Shown: positions 9,304-18,473 of the stretch, piece by piece
Layout of the letters: every line of letters begins with the position of its first letter
Numbering within the stretch: the stretch's first letter is position 1
Assembly (NCBI GenBank): GCA_016415585.1
Contig: CP066552.1
Span: 930,001 to 994,000 of the forward strand
Length of the DNA: 64,000 nt
DNA from: Pectobacterium carotovorum
GTDB taxonomy: Bacteria; Pseudomonadota; Gammaproteobacteria; Enterobacterales; Enterobacteriaceae
Direction: 5' to 3'
Notes under the pieces: generated by a model
The model's database searches: none
What the model was told of the DNA's origin: nothing
What the model saw: only the letters and a program-made list of their open reading frames with translations
Position numbers and translations under genes: made by a program

Positions 9304-9710
9304 ACTTTTTGGCGATGACGACAGAGGGAATAGGTAAAAAATTATGTAAGCTGATTGGGTTTGGTTTGGTTTGGGGGAATATTTCGTGCGCGTCGAGCAC
9401 TGTTATCTTCATGCTACGTCGTAGCATGCGCCCGACATAGGGGGCTACGCCAGCCCCCTATGAACCCCGGCTTTTGGCGGAAATTATGCCGCTAAAGCGG
9501 TACCTTCGGTGCCCATGCCCGCTTTTCGAGCCGCCAGTGACGCGTTCCTGACGCGGCACTGGCTTTCGCGGCGTCCATGCCGCTCACTCGGCGTTCATGT
9601 TCACCTCAGCATAATTTTTTACGCCGTGAAGAGAAGACCCGTGAGCAATATGAGTTGGCTCAGTTTTATCTTCAGCATGGCGCACGAAGCCTCCCCCGAA
9701 AGAGAAAATC
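9304..9710. repeat. Gene-free stretch with two inverted repeats; possible interspersed repeat
   Basis: This 400-bp stretch between the zinc transporter and the phosphoesterase holds CATGCTAC/GTAGCATG (9410-9428, 3-nt loop) and CATAGGGGGCT/AGCCCCCTATG (9436-9462, 5-nt loop), followed by several more short GC-rich hairpins up to about 9600. It looks like a folded repeat element or small RNA region. I see no convincing gene; an 82-codon frame at 9509-9757 has low-complexity composition and runs into the convergent gene. Confidence 0.35.
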
Positions 9711-11534
9711 TTATACCGTTAAAAGATTCCCCTGAATATCAACTACAAAGCGAGTAGCAGGCTCGTCATTAATATAACCAGCGAGGATTTTCAGCATCAG
9801 GCCGAAGCGGTATTGCAGGCTGTCCTGCGGTAGTGTGGTCGTTGGCGTGTAGGCCGCCAGCAGTGCGCGGTACTGCTTCACCCGCGCAGTTGGAATATCC
9901 TGCCAGGCGAGATCGCTGCCGTTGCGCAGGCAATACCAGTCTGTCACCAGCGTGAGCAGCGAAATATCCTGTAACCCTTCGGTGCCTGCAACCACAGTCG
10001 GTTTGCGCTCGGCGGCGTCGGGCAGCGTTTTGGCGCTGAGCGGTTCCTGTTGTTGTGCGATCCACAGCAGATCGGCGCAGTTCAGCGTAGTGATGAGGGG
10101 TGACAAATCTTCCGGCCAGTCTTTCACCAGAAAACGCTGGCGTACCAGCAGCGCCAGATGATGGTGCAGGAAATCGTAATAATCGCGGCTTTTCAGGATG
10201 TCGCCCAGCGGTTCACCAGTGCGATCCAGCTCTTTCTGATAAAACGGGAACAGATGGTTGAACTGCGGCACGTTGCGCAGCACCAGCGTATCAATGTCCA
10301 CCCGGTCGTTATGTAGCGTCGCCAGCTTCATTGCGGGCGGATAGGCAGCCAGAGACGGCACCGCCACATTCACCAGCGTCCCCTGTGAACCGCGATACAC
10401 GCCGGTGTCGTTAACGTGCAGGTGGCCGCTGAAATGCAGGCGAATACCTGCCGCCAGCGCCTGTTCGGCGACCTCTGGCCGCGGCGTGCGTTTAATGAAG
10501 CTGTTGCTGCCAAAGAGCTGTTTTTCATCTTCTACCGTGCCGTCGAGAAAATCGACCAGCGGATAGTGCGAGAACACCAGCAGCTTCTTGTTCTGCGCTT
10601 TCGCCCGTTGCACTACCGATTTCACCCACGGCAGCATGAACGGCTTTTCCGTCAACAAGGCGTTCCAGCCCGTGTCGCTGCTGGTGGAGTAGCCTTTGAT
10701 CTCCTCACGTTTTTCCGGGCCGTTTTTAACCTGATACACGTTGGCGTCAATGGAAAGCAGCCACAGTCCGGCTTCCGGCTCCACCAGATAGGAAGCGTCC
10801 ACAATGTTCCACTGTTTGCTGCCGTCCGGCGAACGGGCGAGATACTGACGCTGACTGAGTTCATCACTGTCACCAAACGGCGTTTCCCAGTGCAGAAAAT
10901 CGTCGCGTTTAAAGAAACCAAACGGCTTCATCAGCGGCAGGCCACGCTCATAGCCGAGCGCCTGCATCGTGGCCGTGACGATCAACGATTTTGCATCACC
11001 GAGTTTGACGTCGGATTTACTGCTCAGCATGGTGCTGCTGCCGTCGGCATTGAGCATTCTCTCCGAGGAATCATCCCCCTGCGGACGATTAACGTCGTGG
11101 TTGCCCGGTGTGGCGAAGAAGCGCATACCGTGACGCTGCTCATACTGCATCAGGATGGCGGCAATACCTTCAACGGTAGGCTGTTGGCCATCATCAGAAT
11201 AATCGCCGGACAGCACGACGTATTTCACCTGCTGTTTTGCCAGTTCGTCCAGCGCGGCCAGCAGCGCAAAGTAGGGCTCGTTGAAGATGCGGGTCGAATT
11301 CACCGAATCTTTCAGTGTACGAATGGTCAGCTTCTTTCCCGTCTGCGCATCAGGCAGGCCGTCAAAATCATAGTTGCCGTAGATATTGTGGACGTGGACA
11401 TCCGAAATAATGGCAATACGCAGCGGTCTGGCGGGTGCTGCCGATTCGCCGTTAGCGTGGAAAAAGCCGCCAGCCAGCGTAATGGCGCTGCCTGCACCGA
11501 GCTTGACGAAGGTTCTGCGAGTGAGTGATTCCAT
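9711..11534 (-). CDS. Tat-exported metallophosphoesterase
   Basis: A 607-residue calcineurin-like phosphoesterase. The N-terminus SLTRRTFVKLGAGSAITLAG is a twin-arginine signal, so the enzyme should be folded in the cytoplasm and exported to the periplasm. The metal-site motifs occur in the usual order: SDVHVHN, SGDYSDDG, GNHDVN, FSHYPL and SGHLHVND. I chose the ATG at 11534 because GGAG lies 7 bp upstream of it; another in-frame ATG is at 11546. It is the last gene of the leftward unit with kinase and solute-binding protein. Its substrate (phosphate monoester, diester or lipid-linked) is unknown; its presence in a glycan locus suggests removal of a phosphate group outside the cytoplasm. Confidence 0.85.
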   Translation of the reverse strand: MESLTRRTFVKLGAGSAITLAGGFFHANGESAAPARPLRIAIISDVHVHNIYGNYDFDGLPDAQTGKKLTIRTLKDSVNSTRIFNEPYFALLAALDELAKQQVKYVVLSGDYSDDGQQPTVEGIAAILMQYEQRHGMRFFATPGNHDVNRPQGDDSSERMLNADGSSTMLSSKSDVKLGDAKSLIVTATMQALGYERGLPLMKPFGFFKRDDFLHWETPFGDSDELSQRQYLARSPDGSKQWNIVDASYLVEPEAGLWLLSIDANVYQVKNGPEKREEIKGYSTSSDTGWNALLTEKPFMLPWVKSVVQRAKAQNKKLLVFSHYPLVDFLDGTVEDEKQLFGSNSFIKRTPRPEVAEQALAAGIRLHFSGHLHVNDTGVYRGSQGTLVNVAVPSLAAYPPAMKLATLHNDRVDIDTLVLRNVPQFNHLFPFYQKELDRTGEPLGDILKSRDYYDFLHHHLALLVRQRFLVKDWPEDLSPLITTLNCADLLWIAQQQEPLSAKTLPDAAERKPTVVAGTEGLQDISLLTLVTDWYCLRNGSDLAWQDIPTARVKQYRALLAAYTPTTTLPQDSLQYRFGLMLKILAGYINDEPATRFVVDIQGNLLTV

Positions 11535-11575
11535 GACTATCTCCATAGGTGGGGTTGCTGGTCGAACCCAAAGGA

Positions 11576-12481
11576 CTAGCGGTATAGCGCATAATCATGA
11601 CAGGCTATCAACCGTGCGCCGTCGAGTGCATCGCCCATCGGGGCGGCGAGTTGGGATTGCCACTCGTCCGGTAGCCACGGACGAATATGTAAGCCGATGC
11701 TGCCCATGAGCGACAGGCGGGGAGGCGTATGGCGTGCCACGGCGGCCAACAGCAGGCCGATTTCGCTGGCTGTCTGCGTGAGTAGCGCGTAAGAAACAGT
11801 ATCGTCCTGCTGAGCGCAGTCAAATACGTGGCGGGCGAACTGCGCATAGTCGCCCGGTTTCGCCTGCTGACTAAACGTTTGTAGTGCGTCGAGTGTGTTC
11901 GCGGCCTGCGCGGGCGCTACGCTGGCAGAAAAGAAATCGTCGATGCGTTGACTGAGCGCAGACGGCGCGCACCAGCCTTGCAGCACATCGTAGGTATGTT
12001 GCAGCGCCGCTAGCCCAAGCCGTGCGCCGCTGCCCTGATCGGAAATCGGGAATTCATGGCCGCCGTAGGCGGTAATCGTCCTGTTTTGCCACGCCAGCCC
12101 GCAAGAACCCGTGCCGGCAATCACTACGCCCGCATCTTTCCCTTGGTTGACTGCCAGACAGGCGCCCAGCGCATCGGTATTGAGTACCTGAGCGGCGTAA
12201 GGATGCGGCAGTGCAAGAAAGGCATCATAGGCGGCGCGGTGTTCTGCGCTGGCGAGTGCCAGCCCGACTTTCAGCCGTGATACGTCATCCGGTGACAGTC
12301 CGCTGTGCTTCAACGCCTGTGCGATGGCGTCGTCCACTGACTGACGTACGTTCTCCACGCCGAGTAGCAGATTGGCGCGACCGCTGTGTCCCTGTCCGAG
12401 CGGCGTGCCATCCGCCTTATAAATGCGTGCCCGACAGCCTGTTCCGCCGCCATCCACACCGGCATAGAGCCATGTCGTCAT
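11576..12481 (-). CDS. BadF/BadG/BcrA/BcrD-family kinase (N-acetylglucosamine kinase-like)
   Basis: A 301-residue ASKHA-fold protein. It starts with the phosphate-1 loop GVDGGGTGCRARIY (about 8-21), has the second glycine-rich loop VVIAGTGSCGL and the conserved GSGARLGL segment typical of BadF-type sugar kinases, of which N-acetylglucosamine kinases are the best-known bacterial members. It overlaps the upstream half-length paralogue by 4 bp. In this operon it would phosphorylate a sugar imported by the ABC transporter; an amino sugar is possible but unproven. Confidence 0.82.
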   Translation of the reverse strand: MTTWLYAGVDGGGTGCRARIYKADGTPLGQGHSGRANLLLGVENVRQSVDDAIAQALKHSGLSPDDVSRLKVGLALASAEHRAAYDAFLALPHPYAAQVLNTDALGACLAVNQGKDAGVVIAGTGSCGLAWQNRTITAYGGHEFPISDQGSGARLGLAALQHTYDVLQGWCAPSALSQRIDDFFSASVAPAQAANTLDALQTFSQQAKPGDYAQFARHVFDCAQQDDTVSYALLTQTASEIGLLLAAVARHTPPRLSLMGSIGLHIRPWLPDEWQSQLAAPMGDALDGARLIACHDYALYR

Positions 12482-13029
12482 GATGCGCGTGCTCCAGAAT
12501 CCAGATAGGGAAGGCAGGCAACCGCCAGATCGCCGCTGAGGCTGACGGCTTCAGTCTGCGAGTCCGGCAGGCTGCTGAGCAGCAGAGCCAGTTCACCTGC
12601 GCAGCGGGCCAGCAGTTGCACCGCAAGCGCATCCTGCGGGTGCGCCAGCACAATTTTCCCTAGCGTGCTGTAGTCTGCGGCCTGCGCCTGTTTTGACCAG
12701 TCGATCACCCGATCGATATGCTTATCGAAGTGCAGGAACAGTGCTTCACTGAGTGGCGTCAGTGGGGTGATGCCCTCAACAGCCTGAAGCATCTCTTGCA
12801 CCGCCCACAGCCCCAGCCGCGACAGGCTGGCTGGGTTGCCGATGGGAAAGCTCTCGCCGCCGCGACAGGTCAGGAGGCCGTCATGCCAGTGCAGCAGCCG
12901 GGTAAAACCGCCGGTGACCAGCAGATAGCGGCTTTGCCCCGGCCAGCGCTGTTCACACAACGTGCTCTCCTGCGCCCGATCAAAGGGGCGATCGCCATCA
13001 ATGCCGATCTCCCTCAGTTGCCCTTTCAC
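12478..13029 (-). CDS. Half-length BadF-family paralogue lacking the N-terminal ATPase half
   Basis: A 183-residue protein that aligns by eye with the C-terminal two thirds of the adjacent kinase: GGESFPIGNPASLSRLGLWA here matches GGHEFPISDQGSGARLGLAA there. The first roughly 100 residues with the phosphate-binding loop are absent, and the catalytic-region DQGSGARLG has become NPASLSRLG. The frame is intact, and both ends overlap their neighbours by 4 bp (ATGA), so it is translated as part of the operon and is not simply debris. It probably has no kinase activity and may partner the full kinase or bind sugar; an eroding duplicate is the alternative. Confidence 0.65.
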   Translation of the reverse strand: MKGQLREIGIDGDRPFDRAQESTLCEQRWPGQSRYLLVTGGFTRLLHWHDGLLTCRGGESFPIGNPASLSRLGLWAVQEMLQAVEGITPLTPLSEALFLHFDKHIDRVIDWSKQAQAADYSTLGKIVLAHPQDALAVQLLARCAGELALLLSSLPDSQTEAVSLSGDLAVACLPYLDSGARAS

Positions 13030-14333
13030 GGTGTGTTTTTCCGCTGTTGTTGATTGGTCGCGATCGTTTCGTTGAGGCGCTTCACATCGTTGGACGTCAG
13101 GCGCAGATACTCATCAAACGACACCTGATCGTTCAGGTATTGGGTAAAGCGCGTCAGGATGATGGGGTACAGTTCGTTCGCGCCCAGACTTTCCATGCGT
13201 TCCCAATCAAAGACGTAAGACGGGATCTTTTTGATCTCTTCACGCGCGGTGTTCAGGCCGTCGATCACGTGCTTATCTTTGGTCTGGTAGTGCAGATCGG
13301 CAATATCTGCGCCGACGATGATATTGAAGCGCTCGGCGATCTCACGTTGCAGCGGTTCGCTGCCCAGCCATTCCATGAATTCGGCGACTTCCTGCGGGTG
13401 TTTGGTGGTGGTGAACGGCATGATGAAGGTTGCGCCACCCATCGAAATACACTTCTCTTTGCAAGGTGCGGGCAGCACTTTCCAGTCAAAACCGTCGCCA
13501 ATCTGCTTACTGAACTGGTTCAACAGCCAGTTGCCGGAGAAGTAGGTCACGATGTTGCCGTTCACGAAATCGTCCGCCATGCTCTTGTACTGACCGCCGC
13601 CCGCCGCGCCCCACATTTCACGCGGGAACACACCTTCGTCCGACCAGCGTTTCAGATCTTTAATCCACTGCTGTGCCGCCGCATCCGGGAAGTTGATCAG
13701 CCCGTCTTTATCGTAACGTGCGCCATAGGAATAGGCGGGGCCGGAGAAGCGGAAACCGCTGCGGTCGATGGTGAAGGGAATATGCACGCCGGTTTTTTCT
13801 GCGACCAGCTTCGAGGCTTTCATCAAATCATCAATCGTGTAGCCCGGCTGCGGTAGCGGAACGCCCGCCTGCTCAAACAGCGTCACGTTAACGAACGGCA
13901 GGTCGGCGGTCCAGGAAGCGACAAAGCCCGGCAGCGCATCCGCTTTATGCACGCCTTTCACACGCATGATTTTTTCGATGCCAGCGCTGTAGCGTTTCTC
14001 AAAGGCGGCGGGATCTTTCAGGTAGGGACGTAAATCCAGCGTATAGCCGAGCAGCCCCATTTGCGTGGTTTTGGCAATATCCGGGCCTAAGCCTGCCGCT
14101 AGCTGCATCGGCAACTGCGTTTGCAGCGCGTTATAGCCAGTGCTGACGAAATTCACATCAATGCGTTCATTACTTTGAGAGAAGGATTTAACTTTCTGCT
14201 CCATGAAATGCACTAATTCGGGATCGTCGTCACTATATAAAAATGTTATTTGCGTTTTGGCAGCTAACGCGCTGTTGCCGAATAACCCCAGTGCAAGGGC
14301 GGAAAAAAATAACGCGGTGTTGGGACGCATCAT
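13026..14333 (-). CDS. Sugar ABC transporter substrate-binding protein (family 1)
   Basis: A 435-residue periplasmic receptor with a Sec signal peptide (MMRPNTALFFSALALGLFG, cleavage near ALA). The mature part has the usual family-1 layout, beginning TQITFLYSDDDPELV and containing the YKSMADDFVNGNIVTYFSGNW region that lines sugar-binding clefts. I set the start at 14333 because GGAG lies 6 bp upstream; the longer frame to 14453 runs into an interspersed repeat. It is the first gene of the leftward unit and should feed the permeases encoded at 19.6-21.6 kb on the other side of the control region. Confidence 0.9.
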   Translation of the reverse strand: MMRPNTALFFSALALGLFGNSALAAKTQITFLYSDDDPELVHFMEQKVKSFSQSNERIDVNFVSTGYNALQTQLPMQLAAGLGPDIAKTTQMGLLGYTLDLRPYLKDPAAFEKRYSAGIEKIMRVKGVHKADALPGFVASWTADLPFVNVTLFEQAGVPLPQPGYTIDDLMKASKLVAEKTGVHIPFTIDRSGFRFSGPAYSYGARYDKDGLINFPDAAAQQWIKDLKRWSDEGVFPREMWGAAGGGQYKSMADDFVNGNIVTYFSGNWLLNQFSKQIGDGFDWKVLPAPCKEKCISMGGATFIMPFTTTKHPQEVAEFMEWLGSEPLQREIAERFNIIVGADIADLHYQTKDKHVIDGLNTAREEIKKIPSYVFDWERMESLGANELYPIILTRFTQYLNDQVSFDEYLRLTSNDVKRLNETIATNQQQRKNTP

Positions 14334-14401
14334 AAACATCTCCACATCATAGGTTTGATTAATGTCTGAAATACCCTGGCGTTGGCGACGGGTTTTATGC
14401 T

Positions 14402-14522
<121 letters not shown>

Positions 14523-14554
14523 TTTCCTTTTGGTGGTTTATTTCATTTTTTATT

Positions 14555-14570
14555 AATGCAAATTTGCATT
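14555..14570. promoter_or_regulatory. 16-bp perfect palindrome, copy 1 (candidate operator)
   Basis: AATGCAAATTTGCATT, a perfect palindrome, occurs here and again at 14751-14766, one copy near each of the two divergent transcription units. The best candidate binder is the LacI-family protein encoded at the end of the rightward unit (21648-22685). Confidence 0.6.
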
Positions 14571-14669
14571 CATCTGTCATTTTCATTATGCAATCATGGA
14601 CAGAACCCTGATTGATTTATGTGAAGCAGGTTAAAGATATTTTAAATGTTGATTTAAATAAAACATATT

Positions 14670-14685
14670 TGTGATATTAATCACA
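14670..14685. promoter_or_regulatory. CRP-cAMP binding site
   Basis: TGTGATATTAATCACA is a perfect match to the TGTGA-N6-TCACA consensus. It sits between the two 16-bp palindromes in the shared control region, indicating catabolite control of both divergent units. Confidence 0.75.
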
Positions 14686-14750
14686 TATATAAACGCGATA
14701 ATCTTATTTATTAATGCGAAATGTCAATAAATGAATGCAAATGACAATTT

Positions 14751-14766
14751 AATGCAAATTTGCATT
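14751..14766. promoter_or_regulatory. 16-bp perfect palindrome, copy 2 (candidate operator)
   Basis: This site is identical to 14555-14570 and lies about 135 bp upstream of the 820-residue protein gene. The two copies are 196 bp apart, a distance that would allow DNA looping by a tetrameric or paired repressor. Confidence 0.6.
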
Positions 14767-14900
14767 CTAATTGCGATATCACAGTGCAGGGAATGACCCG
14801 CTGCCCTAAATATTGGCAGGGTGTGCACAGCGAAAGTGCAAATAAGTGCCGCCATACATTTTCGTTATTTTATTTTTCAACGCCGTAAACAGGATTCCGT

Positions 14901-17363
14901 ATGAATATCGGTTGGAAATTAAAGAAGAACGGCGTCATTAATCGGTTTCTCATCACCGAGTTGACGGAAAAACGTTATTTCGCCGAGCCGGATACGCTGC
15001 CGGATAAGGTGAATTACCGCTTTATTAACGGTTTTGTCGATGTTGGTGTGCTGCCCTGTCGCGTGCGTTTTTTGCAGGAAGAGGCAAAGCGCGAAGTGGC
15101 GTTACCCGAAGATCTTCATTTCCCGCTGATGTGGAGCGGCGGCGATGAAAGCCGCAGCGTGAATTTCAGCGATTTCTGGCCGTGTCCGGTTCACGTTCAG
15201 CGCTTTGCTCGCTGCGCGATCCACAGTGACCGCGCGCAGACGGCACCGTTTACGCTCAGCACCTGCGGCGGTGTTACGCTGTGGCTGAACGGTGAGCCGA
15301 TTACCCGTTTTACGCCGTTTACCCGCAACACCGAGCAAACCTGTGCGATCTCGCTGCCGTTTAGAGCGGGGCTGAACACGCTGGTGGTTCATAGCGAAGA
15401 GTTGTGCGAGCGCGATACCGACTACCTGTTTAGCCTGTGCTATCAGGGGGAAGACACGCTCTTCTGGCAGCTTGATGAAGACGCGGCGCTCAGCGAACAG
15501 CTGACCGCGCTGGATAGCTGGGTGAACGGGCTGACGCTGGAGAATAACCTGATCCAACCGCCCGTACTGGTGCTGAATAGCTCGCAGCCGCTGCCGGAAT
15601 CCGTGACGATGGCGCATCGTCTGATTGGCAACGTCAACGAATCCGTCCCCGCATGGCAGCAGAAACAGACGCTGCCTGCCGGTAATCTGGGCTGGCAGGT
15701 GGATTTACCCAACGTCTTAGTCGGTTATTACGATCTGGTCTGCGCTGCGACCTGCTACGGCATTACGCTGACGCGGACCCTCAGCTTTGGGCGCTTGCCA
15801 TCGCAAACGATGCCTGCGCTGCCGACATTAGCGGCGCGGCGTGAAGCGGTACTGCGTCATACCGCGTTACACGGTTTTGAGCGCCTCGGTCGGCTGCTGG
15901 CGATTGTCGAAACCGGTGAGGGTAACGATGCCGCCGCGCCGATTCTCAACAGCGCATTGCAGAAAATCAGCCGTCGTGAAGACTGTGCCGATTTCCAACT
16001 GGTGCCGCTGATTTGGCTGTGGCAGCGCTATCAGGGACAACAGTTGCCGCCGCAGGACTGGCGGCGCGTGCGTAGCGCGATTCTCGGTTTCCGCTACTGG
16101 ATTGATGAGCCGGGCAACGACACCATGTGGTTCTGGAGCGAAAACCACTGCCTGTGCTTCCACGTCGCACAATATCTGGCCGGACAAAACTTCCCGGATG
16201 ACACCTTTCCGTGCAGCGGTCGTCGCGGGCTGGAGCAGAAGGCGATGGCTCACGGACGCCTGACTCGCTGGTTTGATTCCATTCTGGAACACGGTTTGGT
16301 GGAGTGGAATTCAGCGGCCTATTATCCCATCGATCTGATTGGGCTAGTCGCGCTGTACGAACTGGCGCAGGACGCCGATCTGCGCGAGAAATCCCGCGTG
16401 GTGATCGACCGCATCATGCTGATGACAGCGTGGGTACATCAGAACGGCGTCGCGGTTGGCACGATGGGGCGCGCCTACGATAAAGAGTTACGTTCCGGCA
16501 TGTTGACCGAGTTGTCCGGCCTGTGTGCGCTGATGTGGGGCGAGGGCTGGTTGATTCCGCACTGTGCCGCTCTGCCGCTGCTGTGCCTGAGCGACTATCA
16601 GCCACCGGAAGCGACGAATCAGATTGCACACTGGTCATTACCGCATGGTACCGAAGCGCGTTGGGTGCAGGGGCTGAACCGCAGCGCCCGCATCATTGCC
16701 TGGAAGCAGCGCGACGTGGCCTTTTCTTCCGTTTTCGATCATCACCCCGGCGAGCATGGGCACCAGCAGCATCTGCTGGATGTGCGGCTGGGCACACACT
16801 ATGCCGCCCGCCTGTGGGTGAACCACCCCGGCGAAGATCGCCCCGACGGCGTACACCGTCCTTCTTACTGGGCGGGAAGCGGGCGTTTGCCGCACCTGAT
16901 GCAACATCGTAATCGTGCGCTGATGGTGTTCGATCTGCGACAGGATATCCGCCCGTGGACGCACCTCTATCTGCCGCAAACCGCGCTGGATGAGGTCATC
17001 GTTGAAGACGTCTGGTGCTTCGTACGCGGCGGCAACGGCTATGCCGCGTTTCATAATCCCGCCGGATTGCAGCCGTTTGCGACCGCAGGCCAGCAGGCGG
17101 AAGGCGAACTGCGGGCGTATGGCGAGCAGAATGTCTGGTTCGTTGCCGTGGACAGCGGCGATGGGGCAGAAGGATTCGCCGCATTCGCTGACCGCTTCCG
17201 AGGGCGTTCGCTGATACAGGACAGCGACGGCGTGCGTATCGACGATCCCGATTATGGCGAACTGGCCTTTAGCCACGCGGCAGGATTCAGCGTGGCGCAG
17301 CAGCCTTTCCTTTTCCCCGACGATGTCCCGGTCGTCCCGCAGTTCAACATAGGAAACCCATGA
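14901..17363 (+). CDS. 820-residue protein with predicted alpha/alpha-toroid, heparinase-like; putative glycan-degrading enzyme
   Basis: A large protein without a signal peptide, hence cytoplasmic. The first 290 residues look beta-rich and contain a sugar-binding-like stretch (TLSTCGGVTLWLNGEP). The middle (about 300-560) is helix-rich with FWSENHCLCFHVAQYLAG, HGLVEWNSAAYYPIDLIG and GTMGRAYDKELRSGM, resembling the toroid domains of heparinase II/III-type lyases and related hydrolases. The C-terminal third is beta-rich again. It is separated from the downstream GH88/105 gene by one base. I do not recognise a named family with certainty. The likely role is to attack an imported acidic oligosaccharide together with the next enzyme. 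Confidence 0.65.
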   Translation: MNIGWKLKKNGVINRFLITELTEKRYFAEPDTLPDKVNYRFINGFVDVGVLPCRVRFLQEEAKREVALPEDLHFPLMWSGGDESRSVNFSDFWPCPVHVQRFARCAIHSDRAQTAPFTLSTCGGVTLWLNGEPITRFTPFTRNTEQTCAISLPFRAGLNTLVVHSEELCERDTDYLFSLCYQGEDTLFWQLDEDAALSEQLTALDSWVNGLTLENNLIQPPVLVLNSSQPLPESVTMAHRLIGNVNESVPAWQQKQTLPAGNLGWQVDLPNVLVGYYDLVCAATCYGITLTRTLSFGRLPSQTMPALPTLAARREAVLRHTALHGFERLGRLLAIVETGEGNDAAAPILNSALQKISRREDCADFQLVPLIWLWQRYQGQQLPPQDWRRVRSAILGFRYWIDEPGNDTMWFWSENHCLCFHVAQYLAGQNFPDDTFPCSGRRGLEQKAMAHGRLTRWFDSILEHGLVEWNSAAYYPIDLIGLVALYELAQDADLREKSRVVIDRIMLMTAWVHQNGVAVGTMGRAYDKELRSGMLTELSGLCALMWGEGWLIPHCAALPLLCLSDYQPPEATNQIAHWSLPHGTEARWVQGLNRSARIIAWKQRDVAFSSVFDHHPGEHGHQQHLLDVRLGTHYAARLWVNHPGEDRPDGVHRPSYWAGSGRLPHLMQHRNRALMVFDLRQDIRPWTHLYLPQTALDEVIVEDVWCFVRGGNGYAAFHNPAGLQPFATAGQQAEGELRAYGEQNVWFVAVDSGDGAEGFAAFADRFRGRSLIQDSDGVRIDDPDYGELAFSHAAGFSVAQQPFLFPDDVPVVPQFNIGNP

Positions 17364-17364
17364 C

Positions 17365-18471
17365 ATGCAGACAGGTTCACTTAACCGACAACAAACAGAA
17401 GTGCTGCTGGCGCAGGTGGCGCGGGCATTTTGCCGCCTGAAGGCTATCGACAGCGTGACGCAGGACGATGCGCCGGATGCCGGACTGACGATTCAATTCG
17501 AAGAGTGGGATTGGGAAGTTGGCGTCGGGCTGTACGGCTTCTGGAAGCTGGCGCATCTGACGCAGGATGACACCATGCTGACGACGCTGGCGAACTGGTA
17601 TCAGCAAAAGCTGGATGCTGGGCTGCCACCGCGCCAGATTAACTCGACGGCACCAATGCTGGTGCTGGCCTTGCTGTGTCAGGACAAGCCGGATGCGCCC
17701 GCGCAGTGGCGCGAAACCGTGAGCGACTGGGCGGACTGGCTGCTGCACTCGCTGCCAAAAACCGAGGATGGCGGCTTCCAGCACACAGTAAAAGAGCGGC
17801 CGAATACCGGACAGCTGTGGGACGACACGCTGTTTATGGCGGGTCTGTTTCTGGTGGTCGCGGGGAAACTACTTTCCCGCCGCGATCTGATCGAAGAGGC
17901 GGAATACCAGCTTGTCACGCACGCACGCTATCTGGCCGATGTGCGCAGCGGGCTGTGGTATCACGGCTGGACGTTTGTTGGTCGTCATCACTATGCCAAT
18001 GCGTTCTGGGGACGCGGCAACGCCTGGATCACGCTGGTGCTGCCGGAAATGCGGGTGCTAGCGGAGGATCAGCTGTCCGCGCCGGTACTGCGCACGCTGG
18101 AAGCGGTTCTGGAACAGCAAACGACAACGCTGGCGCGCTGCCAGCATGACTCCGGCCTGTGGCACACGCTGCTGGATGACCCAGATTCTCCGCTGGAGAC
18201 GTCTGCCAGCGCGGGATTCATTGCCGGGATTCTGACGGCGCGGCGGCTGGGGATGCTGCGCGACTTCCCGCAGGACGTATTGGAAAAAGGCTATGCCGCC
18301 GTGGTGGCGCAGATTGACGCGCAGGGCGTGGTGCAAGGTGTCTCGGACGGCACGGCGATGGGACATGATTTACAGTTCTATCGCGATATTCCCAATGTCG
18401 CTGTGCCTTACGGGCAGGCGCTGGTCATGCTGATGTTATTGGCACAGTTAGATTCTGTTTGCGAGGGCTGA
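17365..18471 (+). CDS. Glycoside hydrolase family 88/105-type unsaturated glycuronyl hydrolase
   Basis: A 368-residue alpha/alpha-barrel hydrolase of the YteR/YesR type, without a signal peptide. Recognisable features are [14 protein letters not shown] (48-61), [14 protein letters not shown] with the catalytic-region aspartates near 153-154, WGRGNAW (215-221) and [11 protein letters not shown]. These enzymes remove the 4,5-unsaturated uronic acid left at the non-reducing end by polysaccharide lyases, by hydration of the double bond. That fits a pectin-degrading plant pathogen (rhamnogalacturonan-type fragments), although other unsaturated uronides are possible. It starts one base after the stop of the preceding gene. 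Confidence 0.85.
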   Translation: MQTGSLNRQQTEVLLAQVARAFCRLKAIDSVTQDDAPDAGLTIQFEEWDWEVGVGLYGFWKLAHLTQDDTMLTTLANWYQQKLDAGLPPRQINSTAPMLVLALLCQDKPDAPAQWRETVSDWADWLLHSLPKTEDGGFQHTVKERPNTGQLWDDTLFMAGLFLVVAGKLLSRRDLIEEAEYQLVTHARYLADVRSGLWYHGWTFVGRHHYANAFWGRGNAWITLVLPEMRVLAEDQLSAPVLRTLEAVLEQQTTTLARCQHDSGLWHTLLDDPDSPLETSASAGFIAGILTARRLGMLRDFPQDVLEKGYAAVVAQIDAQGVVQGVSDGTAMGHDLQFYRDIPNVAVPYGQALVMLMLLAQLDSVCEG

Positions 18472-18473
18472 CA

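Noticed and set aside
9509..9757. 82-codon frame before the phosphoesterase gene
   Set aside because: Arginine-rich, low-complexity, lies in a hairpin-rich repeat-like region and overlaps the end of the convergent phosphoesterase gene.
10416..11528. 370-codon frame antisense to the phosphoesterase
   Set aside because: It lies entirely within a well-supported gene with clear catalytic motifs; its composition (H, R, Q rich) is that of an antisense shadow.
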